Positions 17,377 to 27,061 of a stretch of 64,000 nt of DNA are shown here, piece by piece. Position 1 is the stretch's first letter, and each line of letters starts with the position of its first letter. The stretch is from Levilactobacillus namurensis. Its GTDB lineage: Bacteria > Bacillota > Bacilli > Lactobacillales > Lactobacillaceae. Location of the stretch: positions 1,178,001 through 1,242,000 of the forward strand of contig NZ_CP134159.1 in the NCBI RefSeq assembly GCF_032197885.1, written 5' to 3'. Under the pieces are notes generated by a model. The model saw nothing but the letters and a program-made list of their open reading frames with translations, was not told the origin of the DNA and did no database searches. The position numbers were made by a program, and so were the translations under genes.

Positions 17377-17817
17377 ATGGCAGAAGATACAAACATTATT
17401 TTAGAATCAAAGGAACCCGCACTGGGGAAGATTGAGGTGGCACCACAAGTCCTCGAGATTATCGTGGGCATTGCGGCTAGCCAAACCGATGGTGTTGCAC
17501 GGATGCGTGGTTCTTTGGCCAACAGCGTGAACGAACTCTTCGGTCGTAAGGAACACGGTAAGGGCGTTAAGCTGACGTTCGACGGTGACGAACTCGCCGT
17601 TGACGTATACGTGTACCTGAACTACGGCGTTGCGGTTCCTAAGGTTGCTTTGGCCATTCAAGACAGCGTGAAGCAACAATTGTTGTTCATGACCGACCTT
17701 GACTTACGTGAAGTCAACGTTCACGTGGAAGGCGTCATTCCCGAAAAGACGGCGCAGCAGGTAGATCCAGATAACCTGTTCAACCAGCCAGATGAAGGAG
17801 ACAGTGAACAATCGTGA
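17377..17817 (+). CDS. yqhY: Asp23/Gls24 family envelope stress protein (YqhY-like)
   Basis: Small (146 residues) cytosolic protein of the Asp23 family, linked to envelope stress and, in Bacillus, to acetyl-CoA carboxylase control. Core motifs VAPQVLEIIVGIAASQTDGVARM, GKGVKLTFDGDELAVDVYVYLNYG and VNVHVEGVIPE are split here only by description; they span about residues 20-125. The tail is acidic. Its stop overlaps the nusB GTG start by four bases, showing coupling. A second paralogue, yloU, lies at 40364. Confidence 0.92.
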   Translation: MAEDTNIILESKEPALGKIEVAPQVLEIIVGIAASQTDGVARMRGSLANSVNELFGRKEHGKGVKLTFDGDELAVDVYVYLNYGVAVPKVALAIQDSVKQQLLFMTDLDLREVNVHVEGVIPEKTAQQVDPDNLFNQPDEGDSEQS

Positions 17818-18248
17818 CACTTACACGACATCAAATTCGGGAGCGAGCATTCCAAATGCTGTTCGCCCTTAACGCTAACGCTGATGCCGATCAAGAGGCG
17901 TTGTACCAACGCGTGTTGACCGATGACCCTGACCAGATCGTTCCGGTACCCGAGTACCTGACCACGCTGGTCACGGGCGTCTTGGCCCACCAAAGTGAAC
18001 TGGATGCTCAGATTGCGAAATATCTGAGTGCTGGTTGGCAGTTGCAACGAATCGCAAAGACCGACTTAATCATTATGCGCGTTGCCTTTTTTGAAATTGA
18101 CCACGTCCCAGATGTTCCTAACCGGGTGGCCGTTAATGAAGCCTTGGAATTAGCCAAGAACTTCAGCGACGACCGGTCACGGCGGTTCATTAACGGGGTC
18201 TTGGCCCATACGTTAGACGGTGACGATGCGGCAGATACGCAAGCCTAA
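17814..18248 (+). CDS. nusB: Transcription antitermination factor NusB
   Basis: Binds boxA RNA with NusE/S10 in rRNA antitermination. The 144-residue all-helical protein begins MTLTRHQIRERAFQMLFAL and ends NRVAVNEALELAKNFSDDRS...FINGVL, both NusB signatures. The GTG start overlaps the end of yqhY. A strong terminator follows. Confidence 0.96.
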   Translation: MTLTRHQIRERAFQMLFALNANADADQEALYQRVLTDDPDQIVPVPEYLTTLVTGVLAHQSELDAQIAKYLSAGWQLQRIAKTDLIIMRVAFFEIDHVPDVPNRVAVNEALELAKNFSDDRSRRFINGVLAHTLDGDDAADTQA

Positions 18249-18267
18249 TTGACCATTCGTTTGACCG

Positions 18268-18300
18268 ACACCCACTTCTTAACTGGAGTGGGTGTTTTTT
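18268..18300 (+). terminator. Terminator of efp-yqhY-nusB
   Basis: A perfect nine-base stem ACACCCACT / AGTGGGTGT is followed by six T residues. Confidence 0.93.
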
Positions 18301-18445
18301 GGGTCCTGGAATGCCGATAATCCATTGGTATATCACGGATTTAATTGCAGGGGTGATTGCCGTTTTTGTCGGTGCTGGGTGCCCCGTTGGTCCGGTAAAT
18401 ATGCTAAAATCGAGGTATAACTTTTTTAACGGGGGGATTCATGAT

Positions 18446-19312
18446 ATGACGACCATCATTGACGGCAAACAATTGGCTAAGGCGTTAAACGCCCAAACGA
18501 AGACACGGGTTGCGGCCTTAGCGGCTCAGGGAAAGGTCCCGGGACTCGCGGTGATTATCGTGGGGACGGACCCCGCCAGTGAACTGTACGTGCGGAGCAA
18601 GCACCGGAAGGCCGGTCAATTGGGCATCAACTCGATTGTCCGCCAATTGCCAGCGACCATTAGTCAGGCAGACCTACTCGCAGTGGTGCGGGCATACAAC
18701 GCGGACCCCACGATTCATGGGATTTTGGTCCAGTCACCACTACCGAACGGATTAGATGAGGCAGCCGTCATCAATGCAATCGAGCCTAGTAAGGATGTCG
18801 ATGGTTTCCACCCCGTAAACGTGGGCCGCTTATTCAAGAATTTGCCAGGACACTATCCGGTATCCTGCACGCCCCGCGGCATTATGACCATGTTAGAGAG
18901 CTTACAGACCCCATTGCGCGGTAAGCACGCTGTGGTGGTCGGCCGGAGCAATATCGTGGGACGGCCCATGGCGGCGATGTTACTGAATGCCGATATGAGC
19001 GTGACGATTACCCATAAGTACGGCTCTAATCTACGGGCGCTGACCACGACTGCCGATGTTTTGGTGGTTGCAACGGGTGTGACGCACCTGATTAAGGAAG
19101 CGGATGTGAAGCCGGGAGCGATTGTGATCGATGTCGGGATGGACCGGGACGCTGACGGTAAGTTAACGGGAGATGTTGACTTTGACGCGGTCTTTGATAA
19201 GGTCCAAGCCATTAGTCCGGTGCCTGGCGGCGTGGGACCAATGACCATTGCGACGTTGATGCGGCAGACTGTTGATTTATGTGAGTGGAGTGACGAGCTT
19301 GGCAACGAATGA
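18446..19312 (+). CDS. folD: Bifunctional methylene-THF dehydrogenase / methenyl-THF cyclohydrolase
   Basis: Interconverts methylene-, methenyl- and 10-formyl-tetrahydrofolate for purines and initiator fMet-tRNA. The 288-residue protein has the catalytic YVRSKHRKAGQLGI stretch (Tyr and Lys near 50-56), QSPLPNGLDE, the dinucleotide loop VVGRSNIVGRPMA and PVPGGVGPMTIATL. ATG 18446 is selected: GGGGGG lies upstream, and the open frame to 18299 runs through the promoter and the nusB terminator. It overlaps the exonuclease VII start by 14 bases. Confidence 0.96.
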   Translation: MTTIIDGKQLAKALNAQTKTRVAALAAQGKVPGLAVIIVGTDPASELYVRSKHRKAGQLGINSIVRQLPATISQADLLAVVRAYNADPTIHGILVQSPLPNGLDEAAVINAIEPSKDVDGFHPVNVGRLFKNLPGHYPVSCTPRGIMTMLESLQTPLRGKHAVVVGRSNIVGRPMAAMLLNADMSVTITHKYGSNLRALTTTADVLVVATGVTHLIKEADVKPGAIVIDVGMDRDADGKLTGDVDFDAVFDKVQAISPVPGGVGPMTIATLMRQTVDLCEWSDELGNE

Positions 19313-20651
19313 TTACTTAACGGTCACGGCGCTGACCCAGTATATTAAACGAAAATTTGACGTTGACCCTTACTTGGGGAAAGTGTACCTGACGGGAGAA
19401 ATTTCGAACTTCCGTCTGCGTCCACACGCCCACCAGTACTTTAGTCTTAAGGATGACCACGCTAAGATCAATGCCATTATGTTTCGTTCGGCCTTTGAGA
19501 AGCTTAAGTTTGTTCCCGAAACGGGGATGAAGGTCTTGGTGACGGGACGAATCTCCCTGTATGAACCCAGTGGCAGTTATCAGGTCTATGTTGAACGGAT
19601 GGAGCCAGACGGCGTTGGGGCCTTGTATCAGGCTTATGAACAGCTGAAGCGTAAGCTAGCCCAAGAGGGGCTGTTCACGGCGGCTAAACGGCCGCTACCA
19701 CGATTTCCTAAGCGGATTGCGGTCGTGACGAGTCCCAGTGGAGCGGTCATTCGGGATATTATTACCACGACCCGTCGGCGGTACCCCATTGCCCAGATTG
19801 TGCTTTACCCGGCGGTAGTTCAGGGGGATGCTGCTGCGGCGGATATTGTTCGTCAGATTCAGCGGGCGAACGCGAACGGTAGCTTTGACACCCTGATCAT
19901 TGGTCGGGGGGGTGGCTCGATTGAAGATCTCTGGCCGTTTAACGAAGAAGTGGTTGCCCGAGCGATTGCGGCTAGTCACTTACCGGTGATTTCTTCGGTG
20001 GGGCACGAAACAGATACCACGATTGCGGACTTAGTCGCCGATGTACGGGCCGCAACGCCGACTGCGGCCGCTGAGTTGGCGGTGCCGGTGTTGAGTGACG
20101 AGCTGGTGAAATTACAGCAGCAACGGACACGTTTGTTTAACGCCATGGCGAACCGCATTAAGTTCCAGCAGGAACGCTTGAACCGGTCATTAGGAGCGTA
20201 CGTGTTCCAGCAACCACAGCGGTTATATGAGACCTACGTACAACGGTTGGACCGCGCACAGCAGGGACTCAGACAACAAATGCAGACGCAACTTCAGGGC
20301 TGGCAACAACGGGTCCAACTGGATCAGCAACGGTTGATCGGCCAGTCACCGGCAACGCGGGTTCATCAGGCTCAGCAGCAGGTCGAGCAGACGCAGGCCC
20401 GATTAAAGACGGAGATGCGGCGGTACTTGACCCAGCAGGAGGAACATGTGGCCCAACTGGCCAGTGGCTTGGATTACCTCAGTCCGCTGAAAATCATGGG
20501 CCGGGGCTATAGTTATGTGACGCAGGACGACCATATCGTGCGGCGTACGCAGGAGTTGAAACCCACGACCGCTACGATTCATCTGAGTGACGGAACGGCT
20601 GAAGCAACGATTACGAAAATCACACCAGCAACGGAGGATCAACATGAGTGA
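19299..20651 (+). CDS. xseA: Exonuclease VII large subunit
   Basis: Catalytic subunit of the bidirectional single-strand exonuclease. The 450-residue protein has an N-terminal OB fold ([24 protein letters not shown]), the catalytic core ending in [16 protein letters not shown] and [19 protein letters not shown], and a long C-terminal coiled coil (about 270-390). I place the start at TTG 19299 inside the end of folD, with GGAG eight bases upstream. Its stop overlaps xseB by eight bases. Confidence 0.94.
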   Translation: MATNDYLTVTALTQYIKRKFDVDPYLGKVYLTGEISNFRLRPHAHQYFSLKDDHAKINAIMFRSAFEKLKFVPETGMKVLVTGRISLYEPSGSYQVYVERMEPDGVGALYQAYEQLKRKLAQEGLFTAAKRPLPRFPKRIAVVTSPSGAVIRDIITTTRRRYPIAQIVLYPAVVQGDAAAADIVRQIQRANANGSFDTLIIGRGGGSIEDLWPFNEEVVARAIAASHLPVISSVGHETDTTIADLVADVRAATPTAAAELAVPVLSDELVKLQQQRTRLFNAMANRIKFQQERLNRSLGAYVFQQPQRLYETYVQRLDRAQQGLRQQMQTQLQGWQQRVQLDQQRLIGQSPATRVHQAQQQVEQTQARLKTEMRRYLTQQEEHVAQLASGLDYLSPLKIMGRGYSYVTQDDHIVRRTQELKPTTATIHLSDGTAEATITKITPATEDQHE

Positions 20652-20892
20652 AACACAAAAACCAACCTTTGAAGAGAACTTAAGTACCTTAGAAACCATC
20701 GTGGCCCAACTGGAAAAGGGGGACATTCCTTTGGAACAGGCGTTAGATCAGTTCCAAAAGGGTGTTGCCCTGAGTAAGGACCTCCAGAATACTTTGCAGA
20801 ATGCCGAGAAGACCTTGACGACCATGATGACGGACGATGATCAAGAGACGCCGTTTGAGACGTCGCAAGGGGGGGCTAACGATGCCCAATAG
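20644..20892 (+). CDS. xseB: Exonuclease VII small subunit
   Basis: An 82-residue helical partner of XseA (motif [29 protein letters not shown] split by a turn at about residue 28), with an acidic tail. It starts within the last codons of xseA behind GGAGG, and its stop overlaps the ispA start, giving a chain of coupled genes. Confidence 0.95.
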   Translation: MSETQKPTFEENLSTLETIVAQLEKGDIPLEQALDQFQKGVALSKDLQNTLQNAEKTLTTMMTDDDQETPFETSQGGANDAQ

Positions 20893-21793
20893 CGCGCGTG
20901 AACAGTTAGCGGCTTTTGAAGCCAAGTGGGTTCCGCGGTTGAACGCCCCACTTCGGGCAGCCGTGGGCGTTGACACCACCGAGGAGCGGCTGATGGATGC
21001 GATGACGTACTCGCTCCTAGCGGGGGGCAAGCGGCTACGGCCCCTGTTGACCATGGCCACGCTCACTACGGTGGGTGGCGTGTATGAAGAGCAACGCGAT
21101 TGGCGACCGATTATGGCGCTAGAGTTGTTGCATACCTATTCTTTGATTCATGACGACCTCCCAGCTATGGATAATGATCCCTTGCGGCGAGGAGAGCCGA
21201 CCAATCATGTGAAGTTCGGTGCGGGTATGGCCACACTAGCGGGCGATGGCTTGCTCACACTGGCCTTCCAGTGGTTGACAGCTACGAACTTACCGGGAGA
21301 GACACAAGCGGCGCTGGTTCAGGCGTTGGCGCGCGCGGCGGGTCCCGGCGGAATGGTAGCTGGTCAGGCACGCGATATTCAGTTTGAGCACGTGGACCTG
21401 CCGATGGGAGATTTGCGGACGTTACACCGGGAGAAGACGGGGGCCCTGCTGCACTACGCGGTTCAGGCCGGGTTGATCCTCGGCCGCCTGCCGGGAAAGG
21501 ACTGGACGCCGTACTTAGATTTTGCTGACGCGTTTGGGTTGGCTTACCAAATCTATGATGATATTTTGGACGTCGTGGCGACGCCCGAAGAGTTGGGTAA
21601 GGCGACGCATAAGGATGCTGGTGAAGCCAAGAATACTTATCCAGGTAAATTAGGCTTAGCTGGGGCCAATCAGGCGTTGATCGATACGATTGCGGCGGGC
21701 CAAGCAGCGTTAGCCAAGGTCACGACGCAAGACACGCGGTTGTTAGCGGCGTTCTTTAGTTACTTCGATACGAAACGGGTGACGAAATCATGA
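20882..21793 (+). CDS. ispA: Polyprenyl (farnesyl/geranyl) diphosphate synthase
   Basis: Condenses IPP with allylic diphosphates to give farnesyl diphosphate for undecaprenyl and quinone chains. The 303-residue helical protein has the first aspartate-rich motif [14 protein letters not shown] (about 96-109), second motif YDDILD (about 225) and [12 protein letters not shown] 20882 lies in the xseB stop region. Order xseA-xseB-ispA-tlyA-argR-recN equals that in other Bacillota. Confidence 0.94.
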   Translation: MPNSAREQLAAFEAKWVPRLNAPLRAAVGVDTTEERLMDAMTYSLLAGGKRLRPLLTMATLTTVGGVYEEQRDWRPIMALELLHTYSLIHDDLPAMDNDPLRRGEPTNHVKFGAGMATLAGDGLLTLAFQWLTATNLPGETQAALVQALARAAGPGGMVAGQARDIQFEHVDLPMGDLRTLHREKTGALLHYAVQAGLILGRLPGKDWTPYLDFADAFGLAYQIYDDILDVVATPEELGKATHKDAGEAKNTYPGKLGLAGANQALIDTIAAGQAALAKVTTQDTRLLAAFFSYFDTKRVTKS

Positions 21794-22605
21794 AAAAACA
21801 GCATGTCGCAGCGCTTTTAGTCGAGCAAGGGCTGTACACGTCGTTGGATGAAGCCAAGCGAGCCGTGATGGCTGGTGAGATTCTAGGAACTAATGAAGAA
21901 CGGCTCGATAAGCCTGGTGAATTAGTCCCTATCGATACGGAACTGCACCGTAAGGGCCATCCATTGCCCTATGTGTCCCGGGGTGGGTTCAAGTTAGCCA
22001 AGGCATTGGACGTCTTTCAGATTGAGTTGACCGATAAGATCGTGTTGGACATTGGCTCGTCGACCGGTGGGTTTACGGACGTGATGCTACAGAACGGCGC
22101 TAAGCTCAGTTATGCGTTGGATGTGGGCAGCAACCAGTTGGTCTGGAAGCTGCGCCAGGACCCGCGGGTCGTCGTGATGGAGCATACGAACTTTCGTTAC
22201 AGTAAGTTATCTGACTTTACGGAAGGGCAACCCGTCTTCGCCTCCATCGATGTTTCCTTTATCTCGCTTCGCTTGATTCTACCGCCGCTGAAGGCCATTT
22301 TGCCGGAACATGGGGAGGTCGTGGCGCTGATTAAGCCCCAGTTCGAGGCGGAACGAGAAGAGGTCGGGGCCCACGGAATCGTGCGGGATCCCGCCGTTCA
22401 CCGAGCCGTCGTGCAGGGAATTCTGGATTTTGCAGTGGCAACGGGGTACACGGTCCTAGGACTCGACTTTTCACCCATTAAGGGTGGTGAAGGTAATATC
22501 GAATTTCTGGTGCACTTGCAGTCAGTTGATAAACATGCAGTTTGCGCGCATACGGTTTCGGTCGATCAGACCTTACAAGCGGCTTATAACAGCCTAAAAC
22601 AATAG
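21790..22605 (+). CDS. TlyA family rRNA methyltransferase
   Basis: Likely a 2'-O-ribose methyltransferase of rRNA (TlyA/YqxC family, sometimes annotated hemolysin A). The 271-residue protein has an N-terminal S4 RNA-binding domain (about 5-65) and an FtsJ-like domain with SAM loop VLDIGSSTGGFTDVMLQNGA (about 88-107) and KPQFEAER. It overlaps ispA by four bases (ATGA). Target nucleotide in this organism is not known. Confidence 0.9.
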   Translation: MKKQHVAALLVEQGLYTSLDEAKRAVMAGEILGTNEERLDKPGELVPIDTELHRKGHPLPYVSRGGFKLAKALDVFQIELTDKIVLDIGSSTGGFTDVMLQNGAKLSYALDVGSNQLVWKLRQDPRVVVMEHTNFRYSKLSDFTEGQPVFASIDVSFISLRLILPPLKAILPEHGEVVALIKPQFEAEREEVGAHGIVRDPAVHRAVVQGILDFAVATGYTVLGLDFSPIKGGEGNIEFLVHLQSVDKHAVCAHTVSVDQTLQAAYNSLKQ

Positions 22606-22631
22606 ATTATGAGAAGATTATTAGAATTTCC

Positions 22632-22683
22632 TTTCCAATTCCTAAGCTCTGGTATATGATAGATTTATGCATTTTTACCACAT
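22632..22683 (+). promoter_or_regulatory. argR promoter with possible ARG half-box
   Basis: TTTCCA (22632-22637) and TATGAT (22655-22660) are spaced by 17 bases. Just downstream, TATGCAT (22666-22672) matches one half of the ARG-box consensus; the second half is poor. Autoregulation by ArgR is possible but weakly supported. Confidence 0.5.
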
Positions 22684-22697
22684 GAGGGGGGCTAGGA

Positions 22698-23153
22698 ATG
22701 AAAAAGCAGGAACGTCAGCAATTGCTGAAACGGTTATTGACCACCCGTGAAATTGAACGCCAGGAGGATTTTGTTGACCTCTTAGCGGCGGATGGCATTC
22801 ACGTCACTCAGGCGACGATTTCACGGGATATTAAGGAAATGCAACTTGTCAAATTGCCAGCCGAGTCTGGTGGGTACCGGTACAGCTTACCGGTGCAAAA
22901 GAAGATTGATACGCAAAAGAAGTTACAACGGACCCTGCGAGATGCCTACGTCTCCTTTGCCGTACAAGATCAATTTGGCTACTTAAAGGTGTTGCCAGGT
23001 AATGGTCCAGTGATTGCTTCACTGCTAGAACAGATGCGTTACGACTTTGTTTTCGGCGTGGTGGGGGATGATAGCAAGATCCTCACGGTTTGTGTTTCCC
23101 ACCAGGGTGCCTTACAATTAGAAAAGACGATCGACCGCATGCTTGCGGATTGA
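22698..23153 (+). CDS. argR: Arginine repressor family regulator
   Basis: Hexameric arginine-sensing regulator. The 151-residue protein has an N-terminal winged HTH (EDFVDLLAADGIHVTQATISRDIKEM, given in two halves around residues 22-47) and a C-terminal arginine-binding domain (VLPGNGPVIASLLEQ, VVGDDSKILTVC). AGGGGGG precedes the ATG. It is located next to recN as in Bacillus ahrC. Lactobacilli often have two ArgR paralogues, so division of labour with another copy is possible. Confidence 0.93.
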   Translation: MKKQERQQLLKRLLTTREIERQEDFVDLLAADGIHVTQATISRDIKEMQLVKLPAESGGYRYSLPVQKKIDTQKKLQRTLRDAYVSFAVQDQFGYLKVLPGNGPVIASLLEQMRYDFVFGVVGDDSKILTVCVSHQGALQLEKTIDRMLAD

Positions 23154-23156
23154 TAA

Positions 23157-23216
23157 AACGACCACGGTTTGCTGACCAGCCCCATGCTGACGACGTAACC
23201 GGTGGTCGTTATTTTT
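23157..23216 (+). terminator. Terminator between argR and recN
   Basis: Stem AACGACCACGGTT / AACCGGTGGTCGTT with a long loop, followed by ATTTTT. It ends only 14 bases before the recN start, so it may act as a partial terminator. Confidence 0.75.
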
Positions 23217-23229
23217 AGGAGGCTACAAC

Positions 23230-24921
23230 GTGTTACAGGAGCTGTCTATTAAAAATTTTGCGATCATCGACCAACTAGACGTCACGTTTCAAAACGGCAT
23301 GACGGTCCTTACCGGGGAAACCGGTGCTGGGAAATCGATTATCATTGACGCGGTCGGACTCTTAGCGGGTGGCCGGGGGTCGGCGAGCTTCGTCCGGACG
23401 GGAACCCCCAAAGCCGTGATTCAGGGAAGCTTCGTTTTCCCGGCAGACGGCGTGACTTACCGGGTCTTGGATGATCTGGGCATCGATCATGACGACGGCA
23501 GTGTCATCTTGCAACGGGAGATTCATGCTAACGGGCGCAACATTTGCCGGGTCAATGGGATGTTGGTCAACACCAGTACCTTAAAGCGAATCGGCGAGAC
23601 GGCGGTGGACATTCACGGCCAAAATGAGCATCAGGAATTGATGCAGCCGGATAAGCATTTGGGGATGCTGGATGAATTTGCCGGTAAAGCGGTGGTGCCG
23701 CTGGAGCGACAGTACACCACGACCTATCAAGCTTATACTAAGTTGAAGTCGACCCTGGAGAGTCGACGGGCTAACGAAAAAGAATGGGCCCAACACTTAG
23801 ATATGTTGCGGTTTCAAGTCAATGAGATTGAAGCGGCCCAGTTAGAACCGGGCGAAGAGGCACAATTGGTTGCCGAACGGGACCGGTTGGATAACTTTCA
23901 AAAAATCAACGATGCCTTGCAAAAGGCACAGGTTATTTTGACCGGGGAAGATACGGTTCCCGGCGTCAACGACCAACTGAGTGACGCCCTACAGGCCATG
24001 CAGGCCATTGCGGATTTTGACCCAGCGTTCAAGCAGATTGCCAGTGGCTTGGAAACGGCGTATTATGCTTTGACCGATGCGGTGGGGGATGTTTCTTCAC
24101 AGCTAGATATGTTGGAGTGGGACGAAGGGCGCCTGGACCAGATTGAACGGCGATTAGAAGTCATTAATCAGTTGAAGTACAAATACGGTGATTCGGAAGA
24201 ACAGGTGTTGAAGTACTACGACAAGATTGCGGCGGAGCTCAAGCACATGGAAGCGACCGACGAGACGGCTGACGACCTAGAAGCGAAGGTGGCAACCCAG
24301 GCGTCACAGCTACGGCAGTTAGGGGAGCAGTTGAGCCAGGCGCGACAAACGGCAGCGCGAAAGCTGGAAACGGCGATTCATCATGAGCTGGCTGATTTGT
24401 ATATGGATAAAACGGTCTTTGAGGTACGGTTTGATCGTGCCCAGGGGCTATTGAGTACCGGGCTAGACCATGTGGAATTCTATCTGCGGACGAATCCGGG
24501 TGAGGCCATGTTACCCTTAGCCAAGGTAGCGTCTGGGGGAGAACTGTCCCGAATCATGTTGGCGCTAAAGACGATTTTTTCCGAGTCGCAGGGGATCACG
24601 TCCATTATCTTTGACGAAGTGGATACGGGGGTCAGCGGGCGCGTTGCCCAAGCCATTGCTGAAAAAATCAGTGGGATCGCGCGCGACTCGCAAGTCCTAT
24701 GTATCACCCATCTTCCTCAGGTGGCGGCTATGGCGGACCATCACTTCTTTATTGCGAAACAAATCGTGGGCGACCGGACGGAAACCAAGCTGACCCGCCT
24801 CAGCGAAGACAAGCGGGTCGGTGAATTGGCCCGGATGTCGGCGGGGACCCAAGTCACTAAGCTGGCAATGGAACACGCCCAGGAATTATTGACACTGGCA
24901 GCCCAAGCAAAACAAAAATAA
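23230..24921 (+). CDS. recN: DNA repair protein RecN
   Basis: SMC-like ATPase recruited early to double-strand breaks. The 563-residue protein has Walker A TVLTGETGAGKSIIIDAVGLL near residue 25, central coiled coils (about 150-380), ABC signature ASGGELSRIMLALK and Walker B IIFDEVDTGVSG. The GTG start follows AGGAGG. No LexA box is evident directly upstream, where the argR terminator sits. Confidence 0.96.
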   Translation: MLQELSIKNFAIIDQLDVTFQNGMTVLTGETGAGKSIIIDAVGLLAGGRGSASFVRTGTPKAVIQGSFVFPADGVTYRVLDDLGIDHDDGSVILQREIHANGRNICRVNGMLVNTSTLKRIGETAVDIHGQNEHQELMQPDKHLGMLDEFAGKAVVPLERQYTTTYQAYTKLKSTLESRRANEKEWAQHLDMLRFQVNEIEAAQLEPGEEAQLVAERDRLDNFQKINDALQKAQVILTGEDTVPGVNDQLSDALQAMQAIADFDPAFKQIASGLETAYYALTDAVGDVSSQLDMLEWDEGRLDQIERRLEVINQLKYKYGDSEEQVLKYYDKIAAELKHMEATDETADDLEAKVATQASQLRQLGEQLSQARQTAARKLETAIHHELADLYMDKTVFEVRFDRAQGLLSTGLDHVEFYLRTNPGEAMLPLAKVASGGELSRIMLALKTIFSESQGITSIIFDEVDTGVSGRVAQAIAEKISGIARDSQVLCITHLPQVAAMADHHFFIAKQIVGDRTETKLTRLSEDKRVGELARMSAGTQVTKLAMEHAQELLTLAAQAKQK

Positions 24922-24934
24922 CTTAGACCTTAAC

Positions 24935-24966
24935 GAACCCTCTAACGACGACTTAGAGGGTTTTCG
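24935..24966 (+). terminator. Terminator of recN
   Basis: The stem AACCCTCTAA / TTAGAGGGTT with loop CGACGAC is followed by TTTT-like sequence. Confidence 0.8.
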
Positions 24967-25096
24967 TGTTTCTAACTCGTGAAATTAATGGTGTGGATAA
25001 AATAAAAAGCCGTTAAAAAATATTTGGCATGTAATATTAAGCCTAATCGCGATACAATAAATAGTGAAGGGTTAGTACGGTAAAGAAGGTTGAAGT

Positions 25097-26947
25097 ATGG
25101 GGAAAAGAAGGATTATTTGGTTTTTAATCGGTTTTCTAGTTCTGATTGTCGGAGCATTTAGCGGTAGTATATCCGCACGTGCGTCAGACTTATCGGGGGA
25201 AACCAGTGGGTTGGATGCAGGTTCACCTAAGATTACGCGATCGGATAATTTAGTCGTTGCGAACGATAGTGTTTTAGAGGAAGGCCAAAAATACAAGGTC
25301 GTCTACTCTTGGAAGGTTAATGATGGCGTTCCAATCACGGCTGGTGACTGGGCCACAATTACGTTGCCCAGCGCAGTTCTTGCTTTTGACCAGCAAATGG
25401 ATACGGATATTGTCCTTTCAGGGTCAAAGGAAATTGCTGGTCATTTGACATTTTCGGCAAATTCACGGACTGGGATCATTACTTTTAACGATAAATTACA
25501 AGGAACGGATATCGACAGAAGCGGTACCATCAGTTTTTGGGTGGTCGGGAAAGGTTCTTCGACGGGAAGTCATTCGGAGACTACGGGCACGCCCAGTGGC
25601 GGATCCGATACTGGCGGTGGAACGGGTAGTCATTCTAGCGATGACGGCTCTGGTTCGTATGTGTTCAATAAAGTTGGCTGGCCAGGGGATAAAAACTCAG
25701 AAGATGGGGCCCCAGTGGTAACATCACTGGTTTGGAACATTGTGTTTAACGGACAAGGTCAAGATTTTGGTGATACGACCGTTACTGATGAGCTGGGACC
25801 TTATCAGACCTACATTCCCGGTTCTGTTGTGTTGAATGATTATTGTAAAGATGCGGTTTATACGGTCGAAAGTAACGCAGATGGAACGCAGATTACGTTC
25901 AAGTTTTCCAACGTCCATTCTCCTATCGGCTTTACCTTTAAGGCCGGACTAAAGCCGTATGCTAGTACCGACTATGGCGAGTACTACAACGATGCTTATC
26001 TAAAGACCGACAATTTTGCGGACTTAACGCCCTCACATGTTTCTGGAATGGCAACTTGGGGGATGCAAGGCAATGTTGGCGGTGACACCTATCAAGGAAG
26101 CGTCTCTTTCTTAAAGCTATCGTTGGGGAATAAGCTGGCGCTAGCTAATGCGGTTTATGGTCTGTATCGTGCGGATGGGACTTATATGTTAGACCGGAAG
26201 ACGGACGCAGATGGAACCTTTTCGTTAAAAGGGCTAAGAACCGGAAAGTATTACTTCAGTGAGCGGGTAGCCCCTGATTGCTATCTGACGAACTCGGATA
26301 GCGTACCCTTTAGCATTTCGCCTAGCGATTCAGGCCAAGTGGTATCGGTATCGCAATATGACGCTAGTGAGTCTCGTTCGAGCGTCTCGACATCCTCGGT
26401 ACCAAGTGCAGGCTCTAGTGATTCGACATCCTCGGTACCAAATGCAAGCTCAAGTACTTTGACATCTTCGGTACCAAGTGCAAGTTCTAGTGATTCGACA
26501 TCCTTGGTACCAAGTGGGAGTTCAAGTCCTTCAACGTCATCACGACCAAGTGGGGGTTCTGAGACATCGTCATCAACGGGGAACGTCTCTGATAGCTCAG
26601 TAACACTTAGCTCAAGTGACGATTCGGGTAGTCGTTCAGGGACGACATCGTCCAATCACGAAAAGACCAGTTTGGGACGGCCATCGGGATCCGAAAGTGT
26701 AACGGTGGTCGGAACAGGACAAGACACGCCAACGTCCTCTACGCCCAAAACAGCTCGTGAACGGACCCATGGAACCTCCGCTGAAATTGTGGCAACTGTG
26801 ACGCCGGGACATCACCAAAAGAAAGCCGGCTTTATTAGTCAGTTACCGCAGACGAATGAACAAAAAGCGGTAGCAGGGTTATTCCTAGGCCTTCTTCTCC
26901 TAGGTGGCACCCTCGGCTATCTACAATGGCGTCGGAACCGTTCCTAA
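25097..26947 (+). CDS. LPQTN-anchored surface adhesin with collagen-binding-like and Cna-B-like domains
   Basis: Secreted, sortase-anchored wall protein of 616 residues. A signal peptide (about 1-31, cleavage near ARA/SD) is followed by an N-terminal adhesive Ig-like domain (about 45-155), a linker of G/S/T residues, a collagen-binding-like domain (about 190-325), one SpaA/Cna-B-like domain (VSFLKLSLGNKLALANAVYG onward, about 333-415), a Ser/Thr/Pro stalk (about 420-590) with 12-residue repeats, and the sorting signal LPQTN-E, a hydrophobic helix and RRNRS. LPQTxE is the sortase motif seen in lactobacilli. Ligand unknown. It is monocistronic and flanked by repair genes; codon use is somewhat AT-richer than neighbours, compatible with accessory status. 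Confidence 0.88.
   Translation: MGKRRIIWFLIGFLVLIVGAFSGSISARASDLSGETSGLDAGSPKITRSDNLVVANDSVLEEGQKYKVVYSWKVNDGVPITAGDWATITLPSAVLAFDQQMDTDIVLSGSKEIAGHLTFSANSRTGIITFNDKLQGTDIDRSGTISFWVVGKGSSTGSHSETTGTPSGGSDTGGGTGSHSSDDGSGSYVFNKVGWPGDKNSEDGAPVVTSLVWNIVFNGQGQDFGDTTVTDELGPYQTYIPGSVVLNDYCKDAVYTVESNADGTQITFKFSNVHSPIGFTFKAGLKPYASTDYGEYYNDAYLKTDNFADLTPSHVSGMATWGMQGNVGGDTYQGSVSFLKLSLGNKLALANAVYGLYRADGTYMLDRKTDADGTFSLKGLRTGKYYFSERVAPDCYLTNSDSVPFSISPSDSGQVVSVSQYDASESRSSVSTSSVPSAGSSDSTSSVPNASSSTLTSSVPSASSSDSTSLVPSGSSSPSTSSRPSGGSETSSSTGNVSDSSVTLSSSDDSGSRSGTTSSNHEKTSLGRPSGSESVTVVGTGQDTPTSSTPKTARERTHGTSAEIVATVTPGHHQKKAGFISQLPQTNEQKAVAGLFLGLLLLGGTLGYLQWRRNRS
26389..26568 (+). repeat. Five tandem 36-bp repeats in the adhesin stalk
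   Basis: Units begin at 26389, 26425, 26461, 26497 and 26533, each starting with a variant of GACATCCTCGGTACCAAGTG. They encode 12-residue Ser/Thr/Pro units. In-frame unit gain or loss would change stalk length. Confidence 0.9.
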
Positions 26948-26998
26948 ACAGGCATTAAAAAGATTGAGTTCATAACATTCTTGCTGATAAGATGTTAA

Positions 26999-27047
26999 AA
27001 AATCCGCCCTAACCAATTTGGCTTGCGTCAATTGATTAGGGCGGATT
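26999..27047. terminator. Bidirectional terminator between adhesin and convergent small gene
   Basis: A 12-bp perfect stem AATCCGCCCTAA / TTAGGGCGGATT is flanked by A-rich sequence on the left, suited to terminate the minus-strand gene and possibly the adhesin. Confidence 0.75.
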
Positions 27048-27061
27048 GGTGTCATGATGAC

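Noticed and set aside
26389..26568. 36-bp repeats that could suggest a CRISPR array
   Set aside because: They are contiguous without unique spacers, in frame, and encode Ser/Thr/Pro stalk units of the adhesin.
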